From Rhizobium glycinendophyticum (lineage in GTDB: Bacteria; Pseudomonadota; Alphaproteobacteria; Rhizobiales; Rhizobiaceae): a DNA stretch of 64,000 nucleotides. The DNA is taken from positions 1,364,001-1,428,000 of the forward strand of contig NZ_VFYP01000001.1 of assembly GCF_006443685.1 (NCBI RefSeq), in the 5' to 3' direction. The notes under the pieces were generated by a model. The model had not been told where the DNA came from, made no database searches, and saw nothing but the letters and a program-made list of their open reading frames with translations. The translations under genes and the position numbers were made by a program. Below are positions 1-8,279 of this stretch, in pieces; within the stretch, counting starts at the first letter, position 1, and every line of letters begins with the position of its first letter.

Positions 1-71
1 CCTGCGTGGTTGCCGCGCGGGCACGAACCGACTAGACAGTGCAGGATTTTCGCAAGAAGGAAACGATCCGC

Positions 72-809
72 GTGAGCGAAGCCAAGAAGCAAAGTGCCCT
101 TTGGGAAAACATCAAGGTCATCATCCAGGCCCTCCTGCTGGCCATGGTTATCCGCACCGTGCTGTTCCAGCCCTTCACCATTCCGTCGGGCTCCATGATG
201 CCCACCCTGCTGGTCGGTGATTATATCTTCGTTAACAAGTTCTCCTACGGCTATTCCAAATACTCGCTGCCGTTTTCGCCCGACCTCTTCGAAGGCCGGA
301 TTTTCGCGAGCGAGCCGAAGCGTGGCGACATCGTGGTTTTCCGTTTTCCGCCAAACCCGAGCGTTGACTACATCAAGCGTCTTGTCGGCCTCCCGGGCGA
401 CCGGATCCAGGTCATCAACGGGGTCCTGAACATCAACGGCCAGCCGGTGCCGAAGCAGCCTGACGGCGTCTTTACCTCGGATTACCGCATGGATCCGGGC
501 ACAGATGTGCCGGTGTTCCGCGAAACCATGGACAATGGCGTGACTTATGACACGCTGGATCAGGCTCCCGACAGCCGCGGCGACAACACCCGCGAGTTCA
601 TCGTGCCAGAAGGCCATTACTTCATGATGGGCGACAACCGCGACAACTCGCTCGACAGCCGCTTCGACGTTGGCTTCGTGCCGGCGGAGAACCTGATCGG
701 CAAGGCCTCGCTGATCTTCTTCTCGCTCGGCAACGACACCTCCTTCCGCGAAGTCTGGAAGTGGCCGTCGAACATGCGTTGGGATCGTCTGTTCAAGGTT
801 GTCGGATGA
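72..809 (+). CDS. lepB: Signal peptidase I
   Basis: Membrane serine protease that removes signal peptides from exported proteins on the periplasmic side of the inner membrane. A hydrophobic segment lies near residues 14-30. The catalytic Ser is in the motif PSGSMMPT (about S41) and the Lys general base is in DYIKRLVG (about K102). The C-terminal box MGDNRDNSLDSR is intact. I chose GTG at 72 because AAGAAGGAAA lies about 10 nt upstream; an in-frame GTG at 39 would add 11 residues. The 245-aa length is normal for rhizobial LepB. The stop overlaps the rnc start by 4 nt, so the two are probably translationally coupled. Confidence 0.95.
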   Translation: MSEAKKQSALWENIKVIIQALLLAMVIRTVLFQPFTIPSGSMMPTLLVGDYIFVNKFSYGYSKYSLPFSPDLFEGRIFASEPKRGDIVVFRFPPNPSVDYIKRLVGLPGDRIQVINGVLNINGQPVPKQPDGVFTSDYRMDPGTDVPVFRETMDNGVTYDTLDQAPDSRGDNTREFIVPEGHYFMMGDNRDNSLDSRFDVGFVPAENLIGKASLIFFSLGNDTSFREVWKWPSNMRWDRLFKVVG

Positions 810-1528
810 ACCGGAAAAAGGGCGCATCGGAGGAGCATTGGGAGCAGATCGAAACTCTGATCGGGCACCGGTTTGCCGATCGTGATCGTCTGTCCCGGGC
901 ACTCACGCATTCGAGCGTCCAGCCGTCAAAGGGGGAGGGCGATTACGAGCGCCTGGAATTCCTCGGCGACCGCGTGCTCGGCCTCTGTGTGGCCGAGCTC
1001 CTCTTCAGCACCTTCCGCAAGGCGGCGGAGGGAGAACTCTCCGTCCGCTTCAACCAGCTCGTCAGCGCAGAGACCTGTGCTGCCGTCGCCGACGAGATGG
1101 AGCTTCACCGCTTCATTCGCACCGGCGCCGATGTGAAGAAGATTACAGCGAAGAACATGCTGAATGTTCGCGCAGATGTGGTTGAAGCCCTGATCGCTGC
1201 GATTTATCTGGATGCGGGGCTCGAGGCAGCCCGCAGCTTCATCCTGAAATTCTGGACGGCGCGAGCCACCCGCGCCGATGGCGCGCGCCGCGACGCCAAG
1301 ACCGAGTTGCAGGAATGGACGCACGCCAAGTTCGGCAAGCCGCCCACATACAAGGTTGCGGATCGGTCCGGACCGGATCATGATCCGCGCTTCACGGTGA
1401 TCGTCGAGATCCCGGGCATCAAGCCGGAGATCGGCGTCGACCGTTCCAAGCGCGCCGCCGAGCAGGTGGCCGCCACGAAGATTCTCGAACGCGAAGGCGT
1501 CTGGGCCAAGGCCTCAGACGCGAACTGA
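806..1528 (+). CDS. rnc: Ribonuclease III
   Basis: Endoribonuclease for double-stranded RNA (rRNA precursor and mRNA processing). The RNase III signature ERLEFLGDRV is at residues 48-57, in the catalytic domain (about 10-155). A double-stranded-RNA-binding domain follows at about 165-235, ending in KRAAEQVAATKILE. The start is the ATG overlapping the lepB stop (ATGA); an upstream in-frame start inside lepB is less likely. At 240 aa it has normal family length. The lepB-rnc-era order is conserved in rhizobia. Confidence 0.96.
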   Translation: MNRKKGASEEHWEQIETLIGHRFADRDRLSRALTHSSVQPSKGEGDYERLEFLGDRVLGLCVAELLFSTFRKAAEGELSVRFNQLVSAETCAAVADEMELHRFIRTGADVKKITAKNMLNVRADVVEALIAAIYLDAGLEAARSFILKFWTARATRADGARRDAKTELQEWTHAKFGKPPTYKVADRSGPDHDPRFTVIVEIPGIKPEIGVDRSKRAAEQVAATKILEREGVWAKASDAN

Positions 1529-1537
1529 TTGGACACC

Positions 1538-2479
1538 ATGACCGAAACAGAAAACCATGACGGCGGCGAAGCCACCGTCAACACCCCGACCCGATCCGGC
1601 TTCGTTGCCCTGATCGGCCCGACGAATGCCGGCAAGTCGACCCTGGTCAACCGCTTCGTCGGCGCCAAGGTGTCGATCGTCAGCCACAAGGTGCAGACAA
1701 CCCGCGCCGTCATGCGTGGCATTGCCATCCACAAGAATGCCCAGATCGTTTTCATGGACACGCCCGGCATCTTCAAGCCGCGCCGCAAACTTGATCGTGC
1801 CATGGTGACGTCGGCCTGGGGCGGCGCCAAGGATGCCGACATCATCCTGCTCCTGATCGACAGCGAACGCGGTCTGCGCGGCGACGCCGAGGCGATCCTC
1901 GAAGCCCTGAAGGATGTGCCGCAGCCCAAGATCCTGGTCTTGAACAAGATCGACCGCGTGCGCCATGAAGACCTGTTCAAGCTGGCCGAAACGGCAAACG
2001 AGGCAGTCAAGTTCGACCGCACCTTCATGATTTCGGCAACGACCGGCTCCGGCTGCGACGACATCATGGACTATCTGGCCGAGACCTTCCCGGAAGGTCC
2101 CTGGTACTATCCGGAAGACCAGATCTCCGATCTGCCGATGCGCCAGCTCGCAGCCGAGATCACCCGCGAAAAGCTGTTCCTGCGCCTTCACCAGGAGCTT
2201 CCGTACTCGTCGCATGTCGAGACCGAGAAGTGGGAAGAGCGCAAGGATGGCTCTGTTCGCATCGAGCAGGTGATCTATGTCGAGCGCGACAGCCAGAAGA
2301 AGATCGTGCTCGGCAAGAACGGCGACGCAATCAAGGCGATCTCAACGGCTTCCCGCAAGGAAATGTCTGAGATCCTGGAACAGCCGGTGCACCTCTTCCT
2401 CTTCGTTAAGGTGCGCGAAAACTGGGGTAACGACCCTGAGCGGTTCCGCGAAATGGGGCTGGAATTCCCCCGAGACTGA
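1538..2479 (+). CDS. era: GTPase Era
   Basis: Ras-like GTPase that binds 16S rRNA and assists 30S ribosomal subunit maturation. The GTPase motifs are visible: G1 GPTNAGKS (27-34), G3 DTPG (74-77), G4 NKID (136-139). A KH RNA-binding domain occupies the C-terminal third, with GKNGDAIKAI as its loop. I used the ATG at 1538. A TTG at 1529, immediately after the rnc stop, would add three residues, and neither start has a strong ribosome binding site. It follows rnc directly and probably shares its transcript. Confidence 0.95.
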   Translation: MTETENHDGGEATVNTPTRSGFVALIGPTNAGKSTLVNRFVGAKVSIVSHKVQTTRAVMRGIAIHKNAQIVFMDTPGIFKPRRKLDRAMVTSAWGGAKDADIILLLIDSERGLRGDAEAILEALKDVPQPKILVLNKIDRVRHEDLFKLAETANEAVKFDRTFMISATTGSGCDDIMDYLAETFPEGPWYYPEDQISDLPMRQLAAEITREKLFLRLHQELPYSSHVETEKWEERKDGSVRIEQVIYVERDSQKKIVLGKNGDAIKAISTASRKEMSEILEQPVHLFLFVKVRENWGNDPERFREMGLEFPRD

Positions 2480-2497
2480 CCGTGAACCTTCTGCGGT

Positions 2498-3646
2498 TCA
2501 GCCCTTGGCCCCGGCGGGCTTTATCCGCCGGGCGACGAAGCCCGCGATTTTCGGCCCCGCAATGATGATCAGGATCAGCCGCATCGTCTGCAGCGCCATC
2601 ACGAACGACATGTCGACCGGTGTCGAGGCAGCAATGATGGCGATCGAATCGAGGCCGCCCGGGCTGGTGGCCAGGTAGGCGGTCAGCGGGTCGATCCCCA
2701 TGAACCGCCAGAGCAGGAAGGCAAGCCCGCCGCAAAACGCCATCAGCACCAGGATCGAGCCGACCACTTGGGGCAGGGCGCTTGCCGCGTGGCGCAATAT
2801 TCGGCGGGTGAAGGTGAGGCCGATCCGCCAGCCGATCACGCCATAGGCAAGCGCCAGCAGCCATTGCGGCAGATGCAGCGATATGACGCCAGCGACATGC
2901 AGCACCGTCGTCACGGCGAGAGGCAGCAGCATCGTTCCGGCCGGGATCTTCAGCCGTGCGCCAACGGAGGCGGCGGCGAGTGCTGCGGCAAGCGTGATCC
3001 CGAGGTCCAGCCAGTCCGTTTCAGGAAACCAGACAATCTGCGGCGCCGCCCCTCCGCTGATCCGGAAGACGAAGGCGGCCATAATCGAGGCTCCAGTGGC
3101 CACGAACACCACCCGCAGATATTGCATGAAGGCGACGAGCCGGGCATCCGCGCCATGCGCCTCAGCCATCAGGACCATGGCGGATGCAGCGCCGGCGGAT
3201 GTCCCCCAGACGGCTGTGGTGCCCGGCAGAATGTCCGCTTTCGCAATTAGGTACCCCAGCAGGCTGCTGGCCGAGATGACCGCAACGACGATCGCCAGGA
3301 AGATCGGCCAGTCGAGCGCCACGGCCTTCAGCGTCTCGAGATCGAGCGAGCGGGCGATGATGCAGCCGAGCAGCGAGTGCGCGAAGATATAGGGATAGCG
3401 ATGCACCGAAAGGCGCGCGCCGTTAGTGGCGACCAGGATCGCTGCGGCCATCGGCCCGAGCAGGAGCGCACCCGGGATATGCGTGGCGAAAAGGAGGGTC
3501 GATAGCGTGAGCGAGACCGCGAGCAGGATCGCCCAGCGTGCCGGCAAGGGCAGGGGCGTCAGCATGCCCGGCGGCGGGGTGGGAGCAGCTTCCGCCCCCG
3601 TTTTCACACCTGCTCCCGAGTCGGGAAGCCTTGTCTCGTCACCCAT
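2498..3646 (-). CDS. AbrB-like (TIGR03082-type) membrane protein
   Basis: Integral membrane protein of about 382 aa with around ten hydrophobic segments. It matches what I recall of the AbrB family of membrane proteins (formerly called putative ammonia monooxygenases), which carry a duplicated membrane domain and have no agreed substrate. The start chosen is the ATG at 3646 because GGAGAGG stands just before it; an ATG at 3685 would add 13 residues without a good binding site. It is convergent with era and divergent from a TetR regulator, across a short gap holding a palindrome. Regulation by that neighbour is inferred. This pair separates era from recO. Confidence 0.8.
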   Translation of the reverse strand: MGDETRLPDSGAGVKTGAEAAPTPPPGMLTPLPLPARWAILLAVSLTLSTLLFATHIPGALLLGPMAAAILVATNGARLSVHRYPYIFAHSLLGCIIARSLDLETLKAVALDWPIFLAIVVAVISASSLLGYLIAKADILPGTTAVWGTSAGAASAMVLMAEAHGADARLVAFMQYLRVVFVATGASIMAAFVFRISGGAAPQIVWFPETDWLDLGITLAAALAAASVGARLKIPAGTMLLPLAVTTVLHVAGVISLHLPQWLLALAYGVIGWRIGLTFTRRILRHAASALPQVVGSILVLMAFCGGLAFLLWRFMGIDPLTAYLATSPGGLDSIAIIAASTPVDMSFVMALQTMRLILIIIAGPKIAGFVARRIKPAGAKG

Positions 3647-3725
3647 GGGCCTCTCCGGTCTCGCCCGCATTCCCTGGCCAAGCATGGGATAAGCACTGGA
3701 CGAAAGCGCAAATTCGTAAAATAAA

Positions 3726-3739
3726 TGAGGTGAACCTCA
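3726..3739. promoter_or_regulatory. 14-bp palindrome, candidate TetR operator
   Basis: TGAGGT and ACCTCA flank a 2-nt centre, a perfect inverted repeat. It lies between the divergent AbrB-like membrane gene and the tetR gene, 12 nt before the tetR start. Position and symmetry suit autoregulation and control of the divergent gene. The link is inferred from position. Confidence 0.55.
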
Positions 3740-3751
3740 CAAACAAGTTTT

Positions 3752-4450
3752 ATGAGCATGCCCTCGCAAAAGTCAAGTTCGCCGATAGCATCCGATCTAT
3801 CCCAGGCGGCGCAGACCGCCGCAATCGCCGCGCCGTCCGCGCCCCCGAAGGAAACCGCCGTGCCTGTCGCCAAGGAGCCGAAGCGACAGCGCGGGATCGC
3901 GCGCGTTGCCCGTTTGTTGGATGCCGGTGCAAGCGTCTTCGCCGAGCAGGGCTACAAGGCTGCGACCATGACAGAGATCGCGACCCGTGCGGGCGCCCCG
4001 ATCGGCTCGCTCTATCAGTTCTTTCCCAACAAGGACGTGTTGGCGGACGCTCTCGTCGCCCGTTACGGCGAACATGTGACGGCAGCGCTCGACAAGATCC
4101 GCGAGCAGGCGGCCGAGATGGATGGCGCGGACCTCGCCGATCGGCTGCTCGATGTCCTGGTCGCCCATGCGGCGGAGCGCAGCTTGGCGCTCAGCCTGCT
4201 GGATGCGCGCTGGGAGCAGCCGGGCGTTCGCCCCGGCGTCCTGCGCGAAAGCTTGCGCCGCCACATTGCCGAATGCCTCGCCGCCTGGCGCCCGAACATC
4301 GGTGACGACGAGCGCCAGGCGATGGCGGTCGTCCTGCTGCAGGCGATGAAGTCTCTGGCGCAACTGCATGAAGAGAAGCGTTATCCGGGAAAGACTGAAG
4401 CTTTGGCGCAGTGGCGTGGCTGGGTTCGCCGCTACCTAGCGGATTTCTGA
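3752..4450 (+). CDS. TetR/AcrR-family transcriptional regulator
   Basis: DNA-binding repressor of 232 aa. After a low-complexity Ala/Pro-rich N-terminus (about 45 residues), the TetR helix-turn-helix is clear: ARLLDAGASVFAEQGYKAAT, then MTEIATRAG and SLYQFFPNKDVLADAL (roughly residues 50-100). The remainder is an alpha-helical ligand-binding region with no diagnostic motif. The start could be the ATG at 3752 or at 3758; the unusually long N-terminal tail makes an even later start possible. The likely target is the divergent AbrB-like membrane gene and its own promoter. Confidence 0.88.
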   Translation: MSMPSQKSSSPIASDLSQAAQTAAIAAPSAPPKETAVPVAKEPKRQRGIARVARLLDAGASVFAEQGYKAATMTEIATRAGAPIGSLYQFFPNKDVLADALVARYGEHVTAALDKIREQAAEMDGADLADRLLDVLVAHAAERSLALSLLDARWEQPGVRPGVLRESLRRHIAECLAAWRPNIGDDERQAMAVVLLQAMKSLAQLHEEKRYPGKTEALAQWRGWVRRYLADF

Positions 4451-4504
4451 AGGCGAGGGCCGAATCGGTTGTCCCGACGCCTCCGGCTGCGCTAGAGTGT
4501 ACGG

Positions 4505-5275
4505 ATGCAATGGACGGATGAGGCAATTCTGCTCGGTGTGCGCAGGCATGGCGAAACCAGCGTCATCGCCGAGATGATGACCCGTAGCCGCGGTCGCCAC
4601 TTGGGCATGGTCCGCTCCGGCCGCTCGCGAAGCATGCAGCCGGTTCTGCAGCCCGGCAACAGGCTGGAGGTAACGTGGCGGGCAAGGCTCGATGAACATC
4701 TAGGAGAATACAAGGTGGAGCCGCTGGCACTGAGGGCCGGACGGCTGATGGAGAGCGCTACCGCCGTTTACGGGGTGCAGGCGCTCAGCTCGCTGCTGCG
4801 ACTTCTGCCCGAACGCGACCCCCATCCACATCTCTTTGAAGCGCTTGACGTCATCCTCGATCATCTGGAGGAGCCGGCGACTGCCGGCGAGCTCTTCGTC
4901 CGCTTCGAACTGGCACTTCTGAACGATCTCGGCTTCGGACTGGATCTGGAGGAATGCGCGGCAACGGGCCTGCGGGATAATCTGGCCTACGTCTCCCCGA
5001 AGTCGGGCCGGGCGGTCAGCCGGGCGGCGGGTGAGCCTTGGGCGGACAAGATGCTGGCGTTGCCGGATTTTCTTTCCCCGGGGAGCAGGCGGGGCGCGGA
5101 TCCCGAAAGTCTGGCCGCCGCCTTCCGACTCACCGCATATTTCCTCGACCGCCATGTCTATGTGCCGCGCGGCCTGGAGGCGGGCGCGGCACGGGAGGGA
5201 TTTTGTCAGGCAGCGTTGAAGACCCTGCGGCTTGATGCTGCCGGAGAATTGGCTGCACCGAGAAACACCGCCTGA
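4505..5275 (+). CDS. recO: DNA repair protein RecO
   Basis: RecFOR-pathway mediator that helps load RecA on gapped DNA. The N-terminal OB fold begins [20 protein letters not shown] and includes [20 protein letters not shown] (to about residue 75). A helical domain follows, without an obvious full zinc-binding cysteine set. At 256 aa it has family length. In most relatives it follows era directly; here two genes intervene. Its last 70 nt overlap the end of a convergent small gene. The ribosome binding site is weak. Confidence 0.92.
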   Translation: MQWTDEAILLGVRRHGETSVIAEMMTRSRGRHLGMVRSGRSRSMQPVLQPGNRLEVTWRARLDEHLGEYKVEPLALRAGRLMESATAVYGVQALSSLLRLLPERDPHPHLFEALDVILDHLEEPATAGELFVRFELALLNDLGFGLDLEECAATGLRDNLAYVSPKSGRAVSRAAGEPWADKMLALPDFLSPGSRRGADPESLAAAFRLTAYFLDRHVYVPRGLEAGAAREGFCQAALKTLRLDAAGELAAPRNTA

Positions 5276-5457
5276 TCTTCCGGCGACGATTTCGCCATGT
5301 GCTGGTGAATCGCGGCCTGGAGTTCGCCGATATTGCGATAACTTCCGCCATCCAGATCGATGACCGGATATTTGACGGCGATGAACTTGACCCGATCTCC
5401 GTCGGGAATGGTGATTCCAACCGGAATCCCGGCGTATTCGATAACTTGCTTCTTCAT
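5206..5457 (-). CDS. Small conserved-looking protein of unknown function
   Basis: 83-aa soluble protein beginning [21 protein letters not shown] do not recognise a named family. The first 60 residues read as a compact alpha/beta fold; the tail is low-complexity and overlaps the recO 3' end by 70 nt on the other strand. The start at 5457 is supported by GGGGA eight nt upstream, so the longer in-frame upstream start is rejected. A tiny reading frame with a good binding site lies 79 nt upstream on the same strand. Confidence 0.6.
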   Translation of the reverse strand: MKKQVIEYAGIPVGITIPDGDRVKFIAVKYPVIDLDGGSYRNIGELQAAIHQHMAKSSPEDQAVFLGAANSPAASSRRVFNAA

Positions 5458-5535
5458 AACGAATGTCCCCGCTCGTGCACGCGATGCACGGCGTTGTTTC
5501 AATAGTCGTTTGTGGTGATCAGTCTTTGCGCTGTG

Positions 5536-5631
5536 TCACATTCGACAGGAGCAGGCGTAACGGCGTTTCACCATCACGAAGCGCGGGGTCGTATGCCAGG
5601 ATCGGACGGCTTCAAGAAATACAACTTGCAT
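5536..5631 (-). CDS. Putative 31-aa small ORF
   Basis: A 31-codon frame starting ATG at 5631 and ending TGA at 5536, product MQVVFLEAVRSWHTTPRFVM then a basic, Cys-containing tail. Its main support is a strong Shine-Dalgarno (GGAGG, 8-nt spacing). A TTGACG hexamer lies upstream on the minus strand near 5735. It precedes the 83-aa gene on the same strand, so it could be a leader peptide. The rest of the gap (5632-5860) shows nothing I can name. Function unknown; it may be spurious. Confidence 0.35.
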   Translation of the reverse strand: MQVVFLEAVRSWHTTPRFVMVKRRYACSCRM

Positions 5632-5860
5632 CTCGCTGACCTCCTTCATTGGCTGCGGTCTCTCTCTCGCGGAGACCTCTCATCGGTTCGTCGTCAGACC
5701 CGAACCAACACGGCAAAGGTAGGTGGCAGGATGGATTCCGTCAACGGGACGCCAAAGAAAAATAAAATAATTTTCTGTGACAGTGGTCTCTAGGCGAAAA
5801 CGCAGGAATTTTGATCCGGCATAGGTGAAATGCCGAAATATGATCTCACTTTGGGCAAAA

Positions 5861-7081
5861 TTACGCCATGCTGAGGGCAGGCCGTTCGACGGCCGTTTCA
5901 CGGATCGGCCAATGCACGACCGCCGCGAAAATTCCGAGCGCCACACCCAACCACCAGACCTGGTCATAAGTTCCGAAGTGATCGTAAAGATAACCGCCCA
6001 TCCAGACGCCGAGGAAGGAGCCGATCTGGTGCGACAGGAAGACCAGTCCGCCGAGCAGGCCGAGATGGCGCGTGCCGAACATGATCGCGACCAGCCCGTT
6101 GGTCGGCGGCACGGTTGAAAGCCAAAGGAGCCCCATCACAGCGGCGAAGATCACCACGGAGAGCGGCGTCTGTGGCAGGAGCAGGAAGAGTGTCACGGTG
6201 ATCGAGCGGCCGATATAGATAAAGGCGAGGAAATAGGGCTTTGAATAACGTTGCCCGATCCAGCCGGCGGCCAGCGACCCGATGATGTTGAAGAAGCCGA
6301 TCAGCGCCATGGCGATGACGGCGTAGCGCGCGTCGATGCCGATATCGCCGAGATAGGCCGGGAAGTGCGCGGTGATGAAGGCCACCTGGAAACCACAGAC
6401 GAAGAAGCCGGTGGTGAGCAGCAGATAGCTCTTATGCGCCAGCGCTTCTCTCAGCGCTTCCGCCACCGTCTGCTGATACTGATTGCCGGACTGGCTGCCC
6501 GACTGTGCATTGCCGCGCAGCGGAAAGGCGAGAAGCGGCACGACCAGCATCATGACGGCGATGACAACGAGGCTGTCGGACCAGCCGAAGGCAGAGATGA
6601 AGCCCTGGCTCAAGGGTGCAAACAGGAACATGCCGGCAGACCCCGCCGCCGTCCCGATGCCGAAGGCCATCGAACGCTGTTCGGGTGTCACATTGCGGGC
6701 AAAGGCCGAGAGGATGACGCTGAACGAGCCGGCGCCGATCGCCGTGCCGATCAGAACGCCGCCGCCGATATGGAGCCAGATCGGCGCTGTTGCATGCGCC
6801 ATCATCAACAGGCCGCAGGCATAGAGGACGCCGGACATGACCAGAACCCGTCCCGTGCCATATTTATCGGCTAGCGCGCCGAAGAACGGCTGACTGACTC
6901 CCCAGAACAGGTTCTGGAAGGCCATGGCGAGACCGAAGGTGGATCGGTCCCAGCCGCGGTCGGCGAGCATCGGCAACTGGAAGAACCCCATCGCCGAACG
7001 CGGGCCGAAGGTCATCACCGCAATCAGCGATCCGGCAAGAATGATGAGCCAGGGCATCTGGTGGCGGCTGGTGGCGATCAT
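5861..7081 (-). CDS. Major facilitator superfamily transporter
   Basis: Inner-membrane secondary transporter of 406 aa with about 12 hydrophobic segments. The MFS loop 2-3 motif is seen as GALADKYGTGRVLVM, and the start region reads MTFGPRSAMGFFQLPMLADR. The substrate is unknown; the layout resembles proton- or anion-linked organic-acid carriers. I start at the ATG at 7081, which has GGAGGA seven nt upstream. The frame stays open much further upstream, but only by reading through a non-coding palindromic repeat. An alternating inverted-repeat array lies 62-92 nt upstream. Confidence 0.88.
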   Translation of the reverse strand: MIATSRHQMPWLIILAGSLIAVMTFGPRSAMGFFQLPMLADRGWDRSTFGLAMAFQNLFWGVSQPFFGALADKYGTGRVLVMSGVLYACGLLMMAHATAPIWLHIGGGVLIGTAIGAGSFSVILSAFARNVTPEQRSMAFGIGTAAGSAGMFLFAPLSQGFISAFGWSDSLVVIAVMMLVVPLLAFPLRGNAQSGSQSGNQYQQTVAEALREALAHKSYLLLTTGFFVCGFQVAFITAHFPAYLGDIGIDARYAVIAMALIGFFNIIGSLAAGWIGQRYSKPYFLAFIYIGRSITVTLFLLLPQTPLSVVIFAAVMGLLWLSTVPPTNGLVAIMFGTRHLGLLGGLVFLSHQIGSFLGVWMGGYLYDHFGTYDQVWWLGVALGIFAAVVHWPIRETAVERPALSMA

Positions 7082-7142
7082 GGGGAAATCCTCCTCTGTC
7101 CAACACACATTAGTGCAGTCGACCCATGACGAGAAACGCCTT

Positions 7143-7173
7143 TTGATGAACAGCTCATCAAGGGATTTGATGA
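7143..7173. promoter_or_regulatory. Three alternating half-sites, candidate operator array
   Basis: TTGATGA (7143-7149), TCATCAA (7155-7161) and TTGATGA (7167-7173) alternate in orientation, each separated by exactly 5 nt, giving a 12-nt period. Any neighbouring pair forms a perfect 7-bp inverted repeat. It lies upstream of the MFS transporter start. The regulator is not identified in this window. Confidence 0.6.
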
Positions 7174-7233
7174 AAGTCAGCTTTGGCTGGGCTTGTCCGC
7201 TTGTGCCTCCTGACATCGTGCAGGAACCGCCGA

Positions 7234-7347
7234 TGCCCCTCATCCGCCCTTCGGGCACCTTCTCCCCGCAGGCGGGGAGAAGCCCTCGCCTCCGGCCACC
7301 CGCTCCTCCCTCTCCCCGCTTGCGGGGAGAGGGTAGGGTGAGGGGCA
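7234..7347. repeat. RIME-like palindromic intergenic repeat, copy 1
   Basis: A 114-bp element bounded by TGCCCCTCA and TGAGGGGCA. It holds two internal hairpins, CTTCTCCCCGC/GCGGGGAGAAG-type and CTCTCCCCGC/GCGGGGAGAG. A second copy, almost identical in the palindromic arms, lies at 34517-34628. This organisation matches the Rhizobium intergenic mosaic elements (RIME) known from rhizobia, by recall. It fills much of the 7082-7424 gap and is not coding. Confidence 0.85.
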
Positions 7348-7424
7348 AAACCGCGAACACGCTTCCCTGCCGGCGCAGCCTTCTTTCGATCAGGCGCCGC
7401 AAGCTCCGCTGACGCCAAGCCACA

Positions 7425-8270
7425 TTACCGCTGCTTGATCGCCCAGCCCTCACGCATGCCAAGTACCGTCACCGCATCGCCAAGCGACACCAGACCGTCG
7501 CCGCGCGGCACCGCATTCCAGCCGAACAGCGGCCCCGGCACGCGTCGGTCGGCGGACATGCGGATGCGCCCCATGGCAGGCATCGGATTGGCGCCGTCGC
7601 GAGAGCCGGTATGCTGGTCTTGCGTCGTCATGATGCAGCGCGGGCAGGGTTTGACGAAATCGAAGCGAATGCCGCCGATCTCAAGGCCGGTCCAGCGGTC
7701 TTCCGCCCAGGGCTCGTCGCAATCGAGCACGATGTTCGGCCGGAAGCGCTCCATGCCGACAGAACCTTCGCTGTGCTTCTCCATGTCTTGGTTGAGGGCG
7801 CGCAGCGACCCCGTTGTAGTCACGAGGATCTGATAGCCATCGGCAAAACCCATCGGCGAATTTTCGCCCGCCCATTCTGCACTTGCCATGCGGCGGCTCT
7901 CAGTGTCGACAAAGACCAGCCTGACCGGCCGCCCGAACCAGTCGGAGAGTTTGGCGTTGACGCGCTCGTCGGCAATGGCGGCGCTGACGACCGATTTCCA
8001 GATCGCCACATCCATCCGGTTCTCCGGTTGCGGGGGTGCCACCATCGCCTCGCGCCCGTCATCAAGGCGAAGCGTCAGATAGGCGGCACCAGGAATGGCG
8101 GTGAGCCGGGCCAGATCCGGCAATTCCCGTTGCGTGATGAAATGGCCTGACGGGTCGACCAGCATCATCCGCCGGTCGTCGGAAAGGCCCATGGCCTCGA
8201 TCCGTGCCTGTGGCAGCGCAATGCCCCTGGCGCTCTTGAATGGATAGATGAAAAGCCCGGTGACCTGCAT
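7425..8270 (-). CDS. MOSC domain protein (YcbX-like)
   Basis: Cytosolic 281-aa protein with an N-terminal MOSC beta-barrel domain (LFIYPFKSARGIALPQARIE at the start) and a C-terminal MOSC domain. The conserved Cys is in FVKPCPRCIMTT (near residue 215). MOSC proteins bind sulfur or molybdenum cofactor; YcbX-type members reduce N-hydroxylated compounds. There is no ferredoxin domain at the C-terminus, unlike E. coli YcbX, so it would need a separate electron donor. It ends 77 nt before the RIME-like repeat, reading away from the HD protein gene on the same strand. Confidence 0.85.
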   Translation of the reverse strand: MQVTGLFIYPFKSARGIALPQARIEAMGLSDDRRMMLVDPSGHFITQRELPDLARLTAIPGAAYLTLRLDDGREAMVAPPQPENRMDVAIWKSVVSAAIADERVNAKLSDWFGRPVRLVFVDTESRRMASAEWAGENSPMGFADGYQILVTTTGSLRALNQDMEKHSEGSVGMERFRPNIVLDCDEPWAEDRWTGLEIGGIRFDFVKPCPRCIMTTQDQHTGSRDGANPMPAMGRIRMSADRRVPGPLFGWNAVPRGDGLVSLGDAVTVLGMREGWAIKQR

Positions 8271-8279
8271 GGTTGACCT

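Noticed and set aside
3..35. Possible 3' end of an upstream gene (frame ending TAG at 33-35)
   Set aside because: Only ten codons are visible. acpS often precedes lepB in rhizobia, but the residues CVVAARARTD are not diagnostic, so I did not annotate it.
2406..2864. Open frame on the minus strand overlapping era and the membrane gene
   Set aside because: It is a shadow of the real gene in another frame; composition is Arg/Pro/Ala-rich.
5512..5793. 93-aa plus-strand open frame
   Set aside because: No ribosome binding site, mixed low-quality composition, and the opposite strand has a better-supported small frame.
7082..7462. Extended N-terminus of the MFS gene reading through the RIME-like repeat
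   Set aside because: The extension is encoded by a palindromic repeat, is Arg/Gly-rich with no membrane character, and a good start with Shine-Dalgarno exists at 7081.
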